A stretch of DNA of 64,000 nt. Origin: Cerioporus squamosus. Taxonomy: Eukaryota > Basidiomycota > Agaricomycetes > Polyporales > Polyporaceae. Position 1 is the stretch's first letter; every line of letters begins with the position of its first letter. This document shows, piece after piece, positions 55,259-64,000 of this stretch. The notes below the pieces were generated by a model that had not been told where the DNA came from, made no database searches, and saw only the letters and a list, made by a program, of their open reading frames with translations. Position numbers and translations under genes: made by a program. The DNA lies in the NCBI GenBank assembly GCA_022592435.1, contig JABYQS010000101.1:62001-126000 (forward strand), in the 5' to 3' direction.

Positions 55259-57707
55259 CTATGACAGTTTCCGTCTCTTGCCCATCCCCGGCTCGTCTAG
55301 GATCGCGCTCTTGCGCTTGACACTTTCTACGAGGCTTTGCAAGCTTGGCTGCTGCGGATCGGCTTCGCCGCGCCTGGCAGTGGTAGATTCGCGGTTCTTG
55401 GACGCTTTCTCCTGCTGTCGACGAGAGCGCTCATCTAAGAGGGCAGCCATGCTCTTCGTCTTCTTGAAACTGTACACCACACGTCAGACACGGCGGATCG
55501 GGCAAGATATGAGAGCTGGACGTACTGAGGATTGCTAGGATCGATGGCAAAGGTGTGATCCTCCAAGACGGCCTTGAAGCGATCGTCTTTGACGTCGATC
55601 GAGAAGTCCTCTTGCAGTTCGTTCTCGCCATCGTCCGCGCCCTTCTTGCCCTTCTTGCCTTTTCTCTTCTTGCCCTTTTGCTTCTCCGCGCGTAAGACCG
55701 CCTTCATGTCGAAGTGTTTCACCTCGCCGTTGGGGTTGTCGGATGCGGCCAGAAGCGCGAGCTCCTCTGCGGTCGACTCGACACGAGCAGCCCTCTCCTC
55801 CTCCTCGTCATCCGCCCAACGGCCCTTGCCCTTGCCTTTGCCCTTCTTGTCCTTGTCCTTGTCCTTCTTCCCCTTCTTCCCCCTCGGCACTTCGTCTTCG
55901 GTATCACCAGCACTACCCTCGTCCTCGCTGTCCGCACCGAAGAAGTCATCACCGAGGTCCTTCGTCGCCCCCTTCTTCTCCCCGCTGTCCTCTTTCGTCT
56001 TCTCGCGCAGCTCCTCCTTCCGCTTCTTCTTCTTCTCGCGCATCTTCCTCTGGTACTTCTCCAAAGTCGTCTCGTCCTTCTCGTCCTTGGCCGTACTCAG
56101 TCCAGGAGTGAACGTAATCTCCATGTCGACGTCGGCGTCGTCGTCTTTGCCCTCGCCCCAGCCTTCTGGCATGTCGTCCCCACCGCTAAGCAGAAGGGCG
56201 CGGAGCTTGTCGCGCTCGGCGGCCTTTTTGTTCTTGCCCGCGGACGGACCTGCCTCGTCTTCGTCTTCGTCGGAAGAGGAAGCGATGTACGCGCGGAAGT
56301 CATTCTCCTCAATCTCCTTCCGAGTGAAAGTACGTCGCGTGACCTGGGTGCGCTCAGGTTCATCTTCGTCCCAGGTCAGTTTGACCTTCGAGTGACGCAG
56401 TGCCTGCACGACATGGTCAGATGATGCTGCTTGGAAGAGCGAACCTTGACAGATACTCACGTCTGTCACAAACTCGAGAGGCCTGTAGGGTGCGCTGAGA
56501 TCGTCCGTTGCTTCATCTCTGCAGAATGATATCAGTCGATGACGAAGAGCAGAGGAACGACATGGCGCACCGGAAGTCGTCGTCGAAGGTCATGTCGTCC
56601 GGGACATAGCTTAGGTCGAAGACATTGGCTGATCGCTCCAATTCAGTTCCATCCAACTCATTGAAGATGTGTGATGCGGCTTCGACGGTATCACATTCGA
56701 CGATAGCGTAGTAGTATCTACAGGGGTCTAAATGAGGATGCTTCCCGAGCCGGGAAAGGCTAACATACCGTAGTCGCTCGAGCTGATACTTCCGAAGTGC
56801 CTCTTCGTCGTAGTCTTCGCCATCGCCAACCTCGTAGACAGTCCGCTCGTTGATCTCCTCCGGCTTCAAGTCCCGCTTCTTGAAGACCTCAGGAGGCGGA
56901 CCCTCCTTCTCCTCCCTCGCCATCCGCTCCTTCCCGAACTCACTGGGGTAGACTCGGACACTGAGGACCTTACCGCGCACCTGCGGGGCGGAGCGGGTCT
57001 TGGATGTGGCATTGTCCTTCGAGCCGGATGCGGCAGGCGCGCCAGCGGGGGAGACCAGGGACGAGAAGATTTTGTACAGGTGGATGGCACGTACATGATC
57101 CCAGTCAAGGTTGACAACGGCGATGCGGCGAGTACGCTGGACCTGAGAGTCTTGATCTGCTTCAGGATTGGCCTTGGCATATGCAGCAGCCTGCGCATCC
57201 AAGTCGGCATAGGTATCCTCGTCGAGGTCGACCTCGGCAGACTCATCAGGCACAGGTATAGGTTGGGTGACATCGCGCCCGAGAGTGATGATCCCGCCTG
57301 TGTCGCTGTCATCATCGCTCTGCGCGCCAGTCGGACGATCTTCTTCCTCGTCGGAAGACTCGAGGAGGACCGCTCCGCGAGCGTAGTCTGGCCCGGACTT
57401 GAGCTCTAACTGGGCCTCATCTTCGTCTTCGAGGCGGTAGAACCTGCGCAAGTTCTCTTGCTCGTGATCATCCGCAAGGGGGCGGCCGTACTTGTCGACA
57501 CGCGCTGATCATTTCCGTGCATGAGCGAGAGCCTGTGTGAACACCGCGCGGGTTGGTCGGCCTACCTCTGTCTTTCTTGCTCTTCTTCTTGGCCTTGTCG
57601 TCGAAGATGTCCTTGAACCGCTCGTCAACGACGACCTTGTTCTTCTCCTTCTTGATGCGCCTGAAGCGAGGGTCTGTCTTGAGACGGGCGAAACGGGGAT
57701 CGGACAT
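55259..57707 (-). CDS. esf1: Pre-rRNA processing protein Esf1
   Basis: Nucleolar factor needed for early 18S rRNA processing. The N-terminus is diagnostic: MSDPRFARLKTDPRF, then VVVDERFKDIF. The Esf1 domain follows with RRIAVVNLDWDHVRAIHLYKIFSSL, KVLSVRVYPSEFGKERM, NERTVYEVGDGEDYDEEALRKYQLERLRYYYAIVECDTVEAA and FDLSYVPDDMTF. It continues with the PYRPLEF and ALRHSKVKLTWDEDEPER region. The C-terminal half is Lys/Glu/Asp low complexity, closing with VEHFDMK-like (VKHFDMKAVLRAEK), DDRFKAVLEDHTFAIDPSNP and FKKTKSMAALLDERSRRQ, which are conserved in the family. About 750 residues, five or six introns. Very confident. Confidence 0.94.
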
Positions 57708-58138
57708 GGTGGAGGCAGAGAGCAAGACGGGGACCTTCAGCCAATCAGGGCGGGCGAGGCGCAAATTCTGGGGCGTGACAGGCTGTGACAGGCCTGCCGT
57801 GTATGGCAGGTTGCAAATAGAGCGGGAGAGACGCCGGAGAGTTGCCTGGAAACGGTATCAATTGATACGGCAGGCGTCGATGGACGCTGACAGGCTGAGG
57901 CACAGCGTCCGGGCTGCCCAGAGTCTTATACGCCCATCTTCTCCTCTCTCTCCATTCCCCTTTCTCGTTCCCTTCTTGTGAGTACGCCCTTGTGCGCAGA
58001 GGCCGCCTGAACTCATTGCATCCATGTCTCCGAGCAGATTCCACCTCGCGCTAGACCGCAGGACGACGCATTTCATCGGTTGAACCGAATCCACGCCAGC
58101 ACACCTTCCTTCAGCACTCGTTCTTCGTTCACGTCGCC
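57708..58138. promoter_or_regulatory. Divergent promoter, esf1 / secreted repeat precursor
   Basis: About 430 bp. A strong pyrimidine tract (about 57940-57980) lies before the repeat-precursor gene, as seen ahead of highly expressed genes. A GTGAGT at about 57977 followed by CAG suggests a possible intron in its 5' UTR. Confidence 0.45.
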
Positions 58139-59125
58139 ATGTTCTCCCAGCTCCTCCGTATCGCCGTCGCGGTGGCCTTTATTGGCCAGACCGTCGCCCT
58201 CCCCACTATGCCCATGCCTATGCGTGTAAGTACGACTTTTGGTCGGGTTTTGAGGATGGTGATTGACATCTTCCGCAGCGCGAACTCGACAGCCGCCAGG
58301 TCGGCTCGTTTGAGACCATCCAGGCGTACAAGCGGGCTCCGGCTCCCGAGGTCAACACCGTGCCTGTTGACGTCCCCACGATGAGCCAGAACGGGAAGAT
58401 CGTTCTCTTCAACAACCCCCAGGCTAAGCAGAAGCGTTCTGCCTGAACCCGAGGTGAACACCGTGCCCGTCGACGTCCCCACCATGTCCCAGAACGGCAA
58501 GATTGTCCTCTTCAACAACCCGCAAGCCAAGCAGAGGCGCGAACCTCTCCCAGAGGTGAACACCGTGCCCGTCGATGTTCCTACCATGTCGCAGGATGGC
58601 AAGATTGTCCTGTTCAAGAACCCCCAGGCGAAGCAGAAGCGCGCTCCCGCAGTAAACACCATGCCTGTGGACGTTCCGACGATGTCGAAGGACGGTAACA
58701 TCGTGCTCTTCGAGAACCCGGAAGCCAAACAGAAGCGTTCTCCTGAGCCCGAGGTCAACACCGTGCCCGTTGACGTTCCTACGATGAGCCAGAACGGGAA
58801 GATCGTGCTCTTCAACAACCCGCAGGCTAAGCAGAAGCGGGCTCCCGAGGTCAACACCGTGCCTGTTGACGTCCCCACGATGAGCCAGAACGGGAAGATC
58901 GTTCTCTTCAACAACCCCCAGGCTAAGCAGAAGCGTTCTGCTGAACCCGAGGTGAACACCGTGCCCGTCGACGTCCCCACCATGTCCCAGAACGGCAAGA
59001 TTGTCCTCTTCAACAACCCCCAGGCCAAGCAGAAGCGCGCGCCCGCGATCAACACCATGCCCGTTGACGTCGCGACGATGTCGAAGGACGGTAAAATCGT
59101 GCTCTTCGAGAACAAGGGCAACTAA
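58139..59125 (+). CDS. Secreted Kex2-type tandem-repeat precursor, with apparent frameshift
   Basis: A predicted secreted protein made of peptide repeats. The signal peptide is MFSQLLRIAVAVAFIGQTVA, ending near ALPTMPMPMR. A 53-nt intron (58226-58278, GTAAGT to CCGCAG) leads to RELDSRQVGSFETIQAYKR. Eight units of 32-34 residues follow. Each begins after a dibasic KR or RR and contains VNTVPVDVPTMS, then QNGKIVLF, then NNPQAKQKR; units 4 and 8 are variants (NTMPVDV, SKDG, ENPEAK, ENKGN). Dibasic sites suit the Golgi protease Kex2, so the product may be cut into seven or eight similar peptides. There are no cysteines in the repeats. After unit 1 the frame meets TGA (58444-58446) because of one extra C compared with the duplicate copy at about 58936; units 2-8 lie in the next frame. 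The class (Kex2-processed repeat proteins, including pheromone-like, RiPP-like and repellent-like precursors) is known in fungi; this sequence I do not recognise. Confidence 0.75.
58330..59125 (+). repeat. Eight tandem coding repeats of about 96-102 bp
   Basis: The units are highly alike at the DNA level. The block 58342-58521 and the block starting at 58841 match almost base for base over about 180 bp apart from a single extra C, which points to a recent internal duplication or gene conversion. Confidence 0.9.
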
Positions 59126-59526
59126 GGTACGTGCTTTACAACGCATTCTGGTCGCTCACAGTTGTGCTCACCCTCGTACAGCTCACGGCGGGGGCGGGCC
59201 GGGGCTGCCTGCGGGTTACAAGCCGGACACTGGGATCGCACAGACACGGACGATGTGCTATGTGCTACTGGCTGTATAGATTTGCGTGCTTTGTATCCTG
59301 ACCATAGCCCTATCCTTCGCTTGCGAAGGTGTTACGTTCATTCTGGAATGTATGATTGGTTCGAGATCGGGAACTGGCACTTGCCAAGCTTGCAATCTGG
59401 AAAGCCGTCGACACGGCAAGGCGCATTCGAACACGACGTACTCTACATGACCGGCTACAGCGGTGTAAGGACTTCATACATTGCCTGTAAACAGACACAG
59501 GAGTTTGATTCCGCTTCCACATCAAG
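59126..59526. other. Convergent intergenic region
   Basis: About 400 bp between the stops of the repeat precursor and nudC. No gene seen. Confidence 0.5.
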
Positions 59527-60375
59527 TTATGAGATCTTCGCCTGCGAGAAGTCCAACTCTGGATGGGCCTCTTGGAACTTCTTGAGGGCCTCCATCTTCT
59601 TGAGCTCATCGGAAGTGGGCTTGCCCATTTGCTGAATGACATGAGGACGTCGTTCGTTTCAGGATGAATGTGAATGGACCGTAATACCTTCTGCTGATTA
59701 TCGAACTGTAGGAAACTTCAGCACTCTGGTCCGGCGACACAGTGCATCGACTCACCATCATCTTCTCAACCATCGCTCTTTTCGACACGGTTAGACGCGT
59801 AGACACTCACAACGAGTTCCACGTACCTCGTCTCTCCGTCAAGGTCGCCGAGTTTGCTATTCTCCGGCTGAATCTTCGTGGTATCCAGTTTCGGATGGTG
59901 GGTCAAGACGTTCTCCCACCACTGTTGCTGATTGAGCTTCTCAAGGTGGACAAGAACGGTCTCCTGATCCTCTGAGCATCCAGTGAGGAAACTAGCTAGA
60001 TCTGCAGGCATCAAATGTACTCACCGAGCGTCCAGGTGCTGTCCTCGACCTTGATGTCCTTGCACAGCTCTCCGGCCATGATGGGCTCCTTCCCCTTGAG
60101 CCCGACGCTGAGCTTCTTCTTCTGGATTACAACGTTGAGGTCGCGCGCCCGTGTGCCCTTGGGAACAGGCACTGTGATGTCAACGTCTCCAAGCTGCTGT
60201 GTCCATCTGTACGGCAGCGCTGTTAAGGAAAAGGTCGAGTCTATACACTGTGCACTCGGATGCTCGATCGGAGGACCGCACCAGCCTGTTCGGCCGCTTC
60301 GCGCGCACGATCGGCCTTGTCGCGAGCCTCCCTCTCTTCGGGAGAGAGCTTGTCGTAGTCGTCGTTCGCAGACAT
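59527..60375 (-). CDS. nudC: NudC-type nuclear movement protein (p23/CS domain)
   Basis: Co-chaperone of the dynein/LIS1 pathway that moves nuclei in hyphae. Start [20 protein letters not shown] gives a short charged helix. The CS domain follows: [59 protein letters not shown], then after an intron [20 protein letters not shown]. The C-terminal helix is AMVEKMMFDNQQK / [19 protein letters not shown], ending [10 protein letters not shown], all typical of NudC. About 190 residues. Four introns keep phase. Divergent from the SUMO ligase gene, 244 bp between starts. Confidence 0.92.
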
Positions 60376-60468
60376 GTCTGTGATGGTATCCGCAGAGATG
60401 GCTTGAGATAGTAGCTACCAGACAGTAGACTGGGAAGCACGAGCGCAAGCTGCTACAGCGTCTAAGCA

Positions 60469-60485
60469 GCGCGTCATGCCACGTG
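60469..60485. promoter_or_regulatory. GCGCGT plus CACGTG in nudC / SUMO ligase promoter
   Basis: GCGCGT (60469-60474, one base from the MCB core) and CACGTG (60480-60485), 5 bp apart, in the 244-bp divergent promoter. Part of a pattern seen upstream of several nuclear genes here. Confidence 0.3.
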
Positions 60486-60619
60486 ACACTAGGCTTTCTT
60501 CGGCGTTTCTCACGACTAGCTCGTCTAAGCCCGTCTAAGCCCTGTTTCTGTCGTCTACCACAGCGTCGCCGACCGCCCCTCTTACCATCCCCTCTCCATC
60601 TGGTGCGCCGCTTTTTCCT

Positions 60620-63218
60620 ATGGCGAACAACGATGTGTGGGAAGACTTTGAGGTGAGCATGTTGTGCTTGGGCCGTCGTCATTGTCCATATATAAGGGCG
60701 TGCGCTAACCCGGTAACAGACGTTTGAACATAACTTGAAGTACTTCAAAGTCGACCACCTGAAGCAAGTTGTCGCCGGCTTCAACGAAGAGTGCGGCAGC
60801 AACCTCACCAAGTCCGGCAAGAAGGCAGACCTCATCGACAGAATCTTCAACGAGCTGCGCAGTTGGCGACGGAGGAACGACGTCGATCGGTGGATGAAAG
60901 GAAAGGCCCTCGGTGAGCGTGTGCGCCGGACAGGAACGTGAGTAATGCTTGGTCTATGCACCCCTGTGCCCACATCCTGCCGTTTGCCGCGCCGTCTTGT
61001 GCGAGCTTGGGTCTAACTGCTGCAATGCATTTAGGCGGTTGAGCAGACGCCATGTTACTGATAAGTTACTGACTGCTTTCGCACAGTTACACTGTTATGG
61101 TTCCGGACCCTCCCCCACCACGCAGCTACCAGCCCATGGATCCTTCTGTTCCCTATACACCCGGACGTCTCATCCCGCGCTATGACCCGTATGCACCTCC
61201 ACGACGACCGACTCAGTCGACCCCTGCTGCATCGTCTTCTACATCTGCCGCACCACCTGCCCCAATGCCCCTCATCCGCTTCAAGTTTTCCCCTTTTTTC
61301 AAGGTGGATAGTCTAGTTTCGAAAGTCGTGGAATGTCCAGGTAGGTGTGGCATATCGAATCGTCGAGTGTGGCTCACATTTTGGTAGAATCTACGACATC
61401 CATGGATCGCCGGTCCCAATCTGTGACCTTCGTCATGACTAGCGACATGCTCAACAAGCTGAATAGCCAAAGGTGCGTCCGTCTCTTGCTCAGCGTCAGC
61501 TCACATTGACAGTCGATGCCCTGCAGTCCGAAGTACCAGCTCCGGCTTTACTGCACGTCCTCTACGTACTATACACCTCCGGGCCAATTCATCAGTCCGA
61601 CATCAACACCCTGTCCGATTGAGTTTCCGCCGACTTGTGAAGTGCGAGTCAATGGCACACAGCTCAACGCGAACCTCAAGGGTTTGAAGAAGAAGCCCGG
61701 AACGGCACCACCGCCTGACTTGGCGAAGGTCGTGCGCATGAACCAGAGCTCAACGAACCGAGTCGAGATCATCTATGTCAACAGCCAACAGCCCACTCCT
61801 CCGAAGGTCTGTATATGTTTGGGGCCATGAATCAACATCGAGCTGACAGTCACGCTTAGAAATATTATCTCGTGGTCATGTTGGTCGAGGTTACTACTGT
61901 CGATCAGCTTGTGGAGAGGCTTCGGAAAGGCAAGTACAGGCGACGAGAAGACATCTTGGCGGACAGTGAGTACATCTCACATATGATATCATTCGCCGTC
62001 ACTAAGCCCTTGATTAAGTGAACAAGAGCGCGTCCGAAGATGAGGACATCATCGCCGGACACCAGAAGATGTCCCTGAAGTGCCCGGTGAGTGGTGGCAT
62101 CTATTCTGTCCAAGAGCCGCGTCTGACTGTCTCTTCAGCTGAGTTACATGCGGATTCAGACGCCTTGCCGCTCGAGTTGCTGCGTGCACCCGCAGTGCTT
62201 CGATGCTATGTCGTGGTTTTCGGTGATGGAACAGACCACAACATGGATGTGCCCTGTATGCGAGAAGGTCCTGAATGTTGAGGATCTGATCATCGACGGG
62301 TGAGTCCGAGCTCGAATACTTCGCTTCGCTCTCCAGCACATGTACTTATGTGTGTCGCTCAGATACTTCGATGATATCCTGAAGCAGACGCCGGAGGATG
62401 TTGAGGACGTCATCGTGGAAGCAGATGGGCAGTGGCATACAGAGGACAACAAGTACGGGTCGGCGGAGTGGAAGGCTGCCCACCCTGTTGGGTCACCGCC
62501 GAAGCCAGCTACTCCTGCCAAACGTGCTCCCTCTCCAGTGAAACCTACGGCGAACGGAGTTGATGGGAAGGACAAACCCAGGCTTGCCACACCGATCGAG
62601 ATATCGGACGACGAGGACGAGGACGAGGGCCGAGTCAAGAGGGAACTCTCTCCATCCACTGACGGTTTCATCCCTCGTGCGAGCCGCCCTGCCGGAAGCT
62701 CGCAGCCGACACGGTCTCAGACGCAGGCTCCTGACATCATTGACTTGACTTTGAGCGATGATGACGAGCCTCCGCCACCACGCCCGTCTGCGCCTGTTGC
62801 ACCCACTGCTGCGAAGCGGAAGGAAACGCACGATCTGCCGTCGCCTACAGAGCAGATATGGAAGAAGTCCCGGACCGAGAGCGGTTCCTCGCCCTCGTCT
62901 ACCTTCAGCGAGCTCGTCAACAGCAGCACGCTTCGTATGGCGGATGAAGTGGCAGCATCTCGCAGACTCGCACCTCTCCCATCCTCGTCCCAATCGCGAT
63001 ATCCATCCTCGTCGCAGGCTGGACCATATCGTGGTTCTGGTACTGGTTCCCACTCATACAGTTCCACTGCCCCACTTCCGCCTCAGCCGTCTTCGGTTCC
63101 TCAACGTCCGGCTACGTCCTCGCACGATGCATACCGCAACCCGCTTCCGCCGCTTCAACCATTCGTATCACAACGCGGGAACGGGGCGGGAAGCTCTTCA
63201 CCTCAGCATTGGCGGTGA
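60620..63218 (+). CDS. Siz/PIAS-type SUMO E3 ligase
   Basis: Promotes SUMO transfer from Ubc9 to nuclear targets. Order: SAP DNA-binding helix pair (LKYFKVDHLKQVVAGFNEEC, LTKSGKKADLIDRIF); Pro-rich linker; PINIT domain (PLIRFKFSPFFKVDSLV, YQLRLYCTSSTYY, EFPPTCEVRVNGTQL, NRVEIIYV); SP-RING (MSLKCPLSYMRIQTPCR, HPQCFDAMSW, TWMCPVCEKVLNVEDLIIDGYF) with the Cys/His pattern intact; then two SUMO-interaction motifs (PIEISDDEDED and IIDLTLSDDDE) in a Ser/Pro-rich tail. About 740 residues, eight or nine introns. Start MANNDVWEDFE. Confidence 0.93.
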
Positions 63219-63710
63219 CGGGGGACGTTGACGTTGATTCATGCGTTGTTTGATGGGTTTCTTGCTGCGTGGTCATCGGCACCAAGTTGTACCATGAGTA
63301 ACTTAGACTATATCGTAGTGCAGTAGTTCCTTTAAAGCGGTGTAATATTCAGGAAGACGTTGGTCTGTGTCTGCAATCGACATGCTATTTCTGGGATCAA
63401 TGGGCTGGAATTGGAGAGCTCTGGCGGTGTACTGTTCCAGACGCAGTGCTTGTCACACCGCTGTGGATGATGCGAGGTGCCTTCGGCCAATCGCGACCGG
63501 GCGCTCCGGTCAGTTACTCGCAACTTCGGACGCGATGTGATTGGGCCAGCGAAAAATTGACGGCCCGGCAGTTCGGCCGGACTCGGAGTTGGAAGTCCCG
63601 GCGCTTTCCGAAAACGTACTTAGACGTTCGCACGCGAGACTTTTTGCTCCTCCAACTTGTCCTCCCCCTCCACTCAGTCCTCTCTCCTTTCGGTTCCTCC
63701 TCCGTCAAAA
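63219..63710. other. Intergenic region and ADP/ATP carrier promoter
   Basis: About 490 bp. The last 80 bp before the start is pyrimidine-rich, as for strongly expressed genes. No gene seen. Confidence 0.45.
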
Positions 63711-64000
63711 TGGCCGACGTCAAGAAGGGCAAGACCCCTCAGGAGTTCTTTGGTGGGTATACGCTGGTTGCGTGCTGTCGTGTGCGGCGTGTGTTGGAGG
63801 ATATGGGTGCTGACCTGGCGTCCGTGTGTAGTTGACTTCATGATGGGTGGTGTGTCTGCCGTAAGTTTCGCGTTGTTTCGTGTCTCGTACGTGTCATTCA
63901 ACGGTTGTCGTGCTCTTTAGGCTGTCGCGAAGACCTCCGCTGCCCCCATCGAGCGTATCAAGCTCCTGATTCAAAACCAGGATGAGATGGTGCGTTGGCA
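63711..64000 (+). CDS. Mitochondrial ADP/ATP carrier, N-terminal part
   Basis: Exchanges ATP and ADP across the inner mitochondrial membrane. Exon 1 is MADVKKGKTPQEFF; an intron (about 63753-63832) leads to a 29-nt exon VDFMMGGVSA; a second intron (63860-63920) leads to AVAKTSAAPIERIKLLIQNQDEM, which carries the first carrier signature (APIERIK) and the LLIQNQ motif typical of AAC. The rest lies outside the window. Confidence 0.93.

Noticed and set aside
55574..56424. Two plus-strand frames of more than 230 codons inside esf1
   Set aside because: Antisense shadows of the Lys/Glu-rich esf1 sequence, giving Ser/Phe/Leu low complexity.
58129..59146. 330-codon minus-strand frame across the repeat gene
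   Set aside because: It is the antisense of the tandem repeats; the plus strand has the signal peptide, a spliced intron and dibasic sites.

Overview
The window is a gene-dense piece of nuclear DNA from a filamentous basidiomycete, most likely an Agaricomycete; a polypore-type genome would fit, but that last step is inference. The signs are many short introns (about 45-65 nt, with CTAAC/CTGAC-like branch points), GC-rich coding sequence, short intergenic spaces on both strands, CT-rich tracts before start codons, and fungal families such as Pal1, NoxA, fused His7, a cytochrome-b5 delta-8 sphingolipid desaturase, Ima1 and a Kex2-type repeat precursor. I find 32 protein genes, one cut at each window edge, and no convincing rRNA, tRNA or CRISPR. 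Gene spans run from start codon to stop codon and include introns; splice sites were read by eye from phase continuity and GT-AG signals.

Layout. 0-7 kb: a SNAP43-like snRNA transcription factor (cut), an intron-rich DDE transposase-like gene with zinc-binding ends, and an unknown gene. 7.5-16 kb: Ima1, an SLC25 carrier, a RING-CH membrane E3, an RNase III-domain protein and Mad2. 16-25 kb: NADPH oxidase A, a RecQ helicase and TAF5. 25-30 kb: two unknown genes sharing a promoter and a single-pass membrane glycoprotein. 31-41 kb: a metallophosphoesterase, the desaturase, ribosomal eL13, a MetE-like protein and Pal1. 41-49 kb: His7 and phosphoglycerate dehydrogenase (divergent), Rad51, mitochondrial uL4m and ribosomal uS9 (Rps16). 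49-64 kb: a two-BRCT Rap1-like protein, a complex I Tim17-family subunit, an EED-like WD40 protein, Esf1, a secreted tandem-repeat precursor with dibasic sites, NudC, a Siz/PIAS SUMO ligase and the start of the ADP/ATP carrier.

Most genes are core housekeeping, with a notable share in nuclear and genome maintenance (Rad51, RecQ, Mad2, Rap1-like, EED-like, Siz, TAF5, SNAP43, Ima1). Several of their promoters combine ACGCGT (MluI cell-cycle box) with a nearby CACGTG. The least ordinary locus is the secreted repeat precursor at 58.1-59.1 kb: eight near-identical 32-34 residue units, each preceded by a Kex2-type KR or RR site, with an apparent one-base frameshift after unit 1. Two other otherwise intact genes (metallophosphoesterase and MetE-like) also carry apparent one-base shifts, so assembly error must be tested before any is called a pseudogene.
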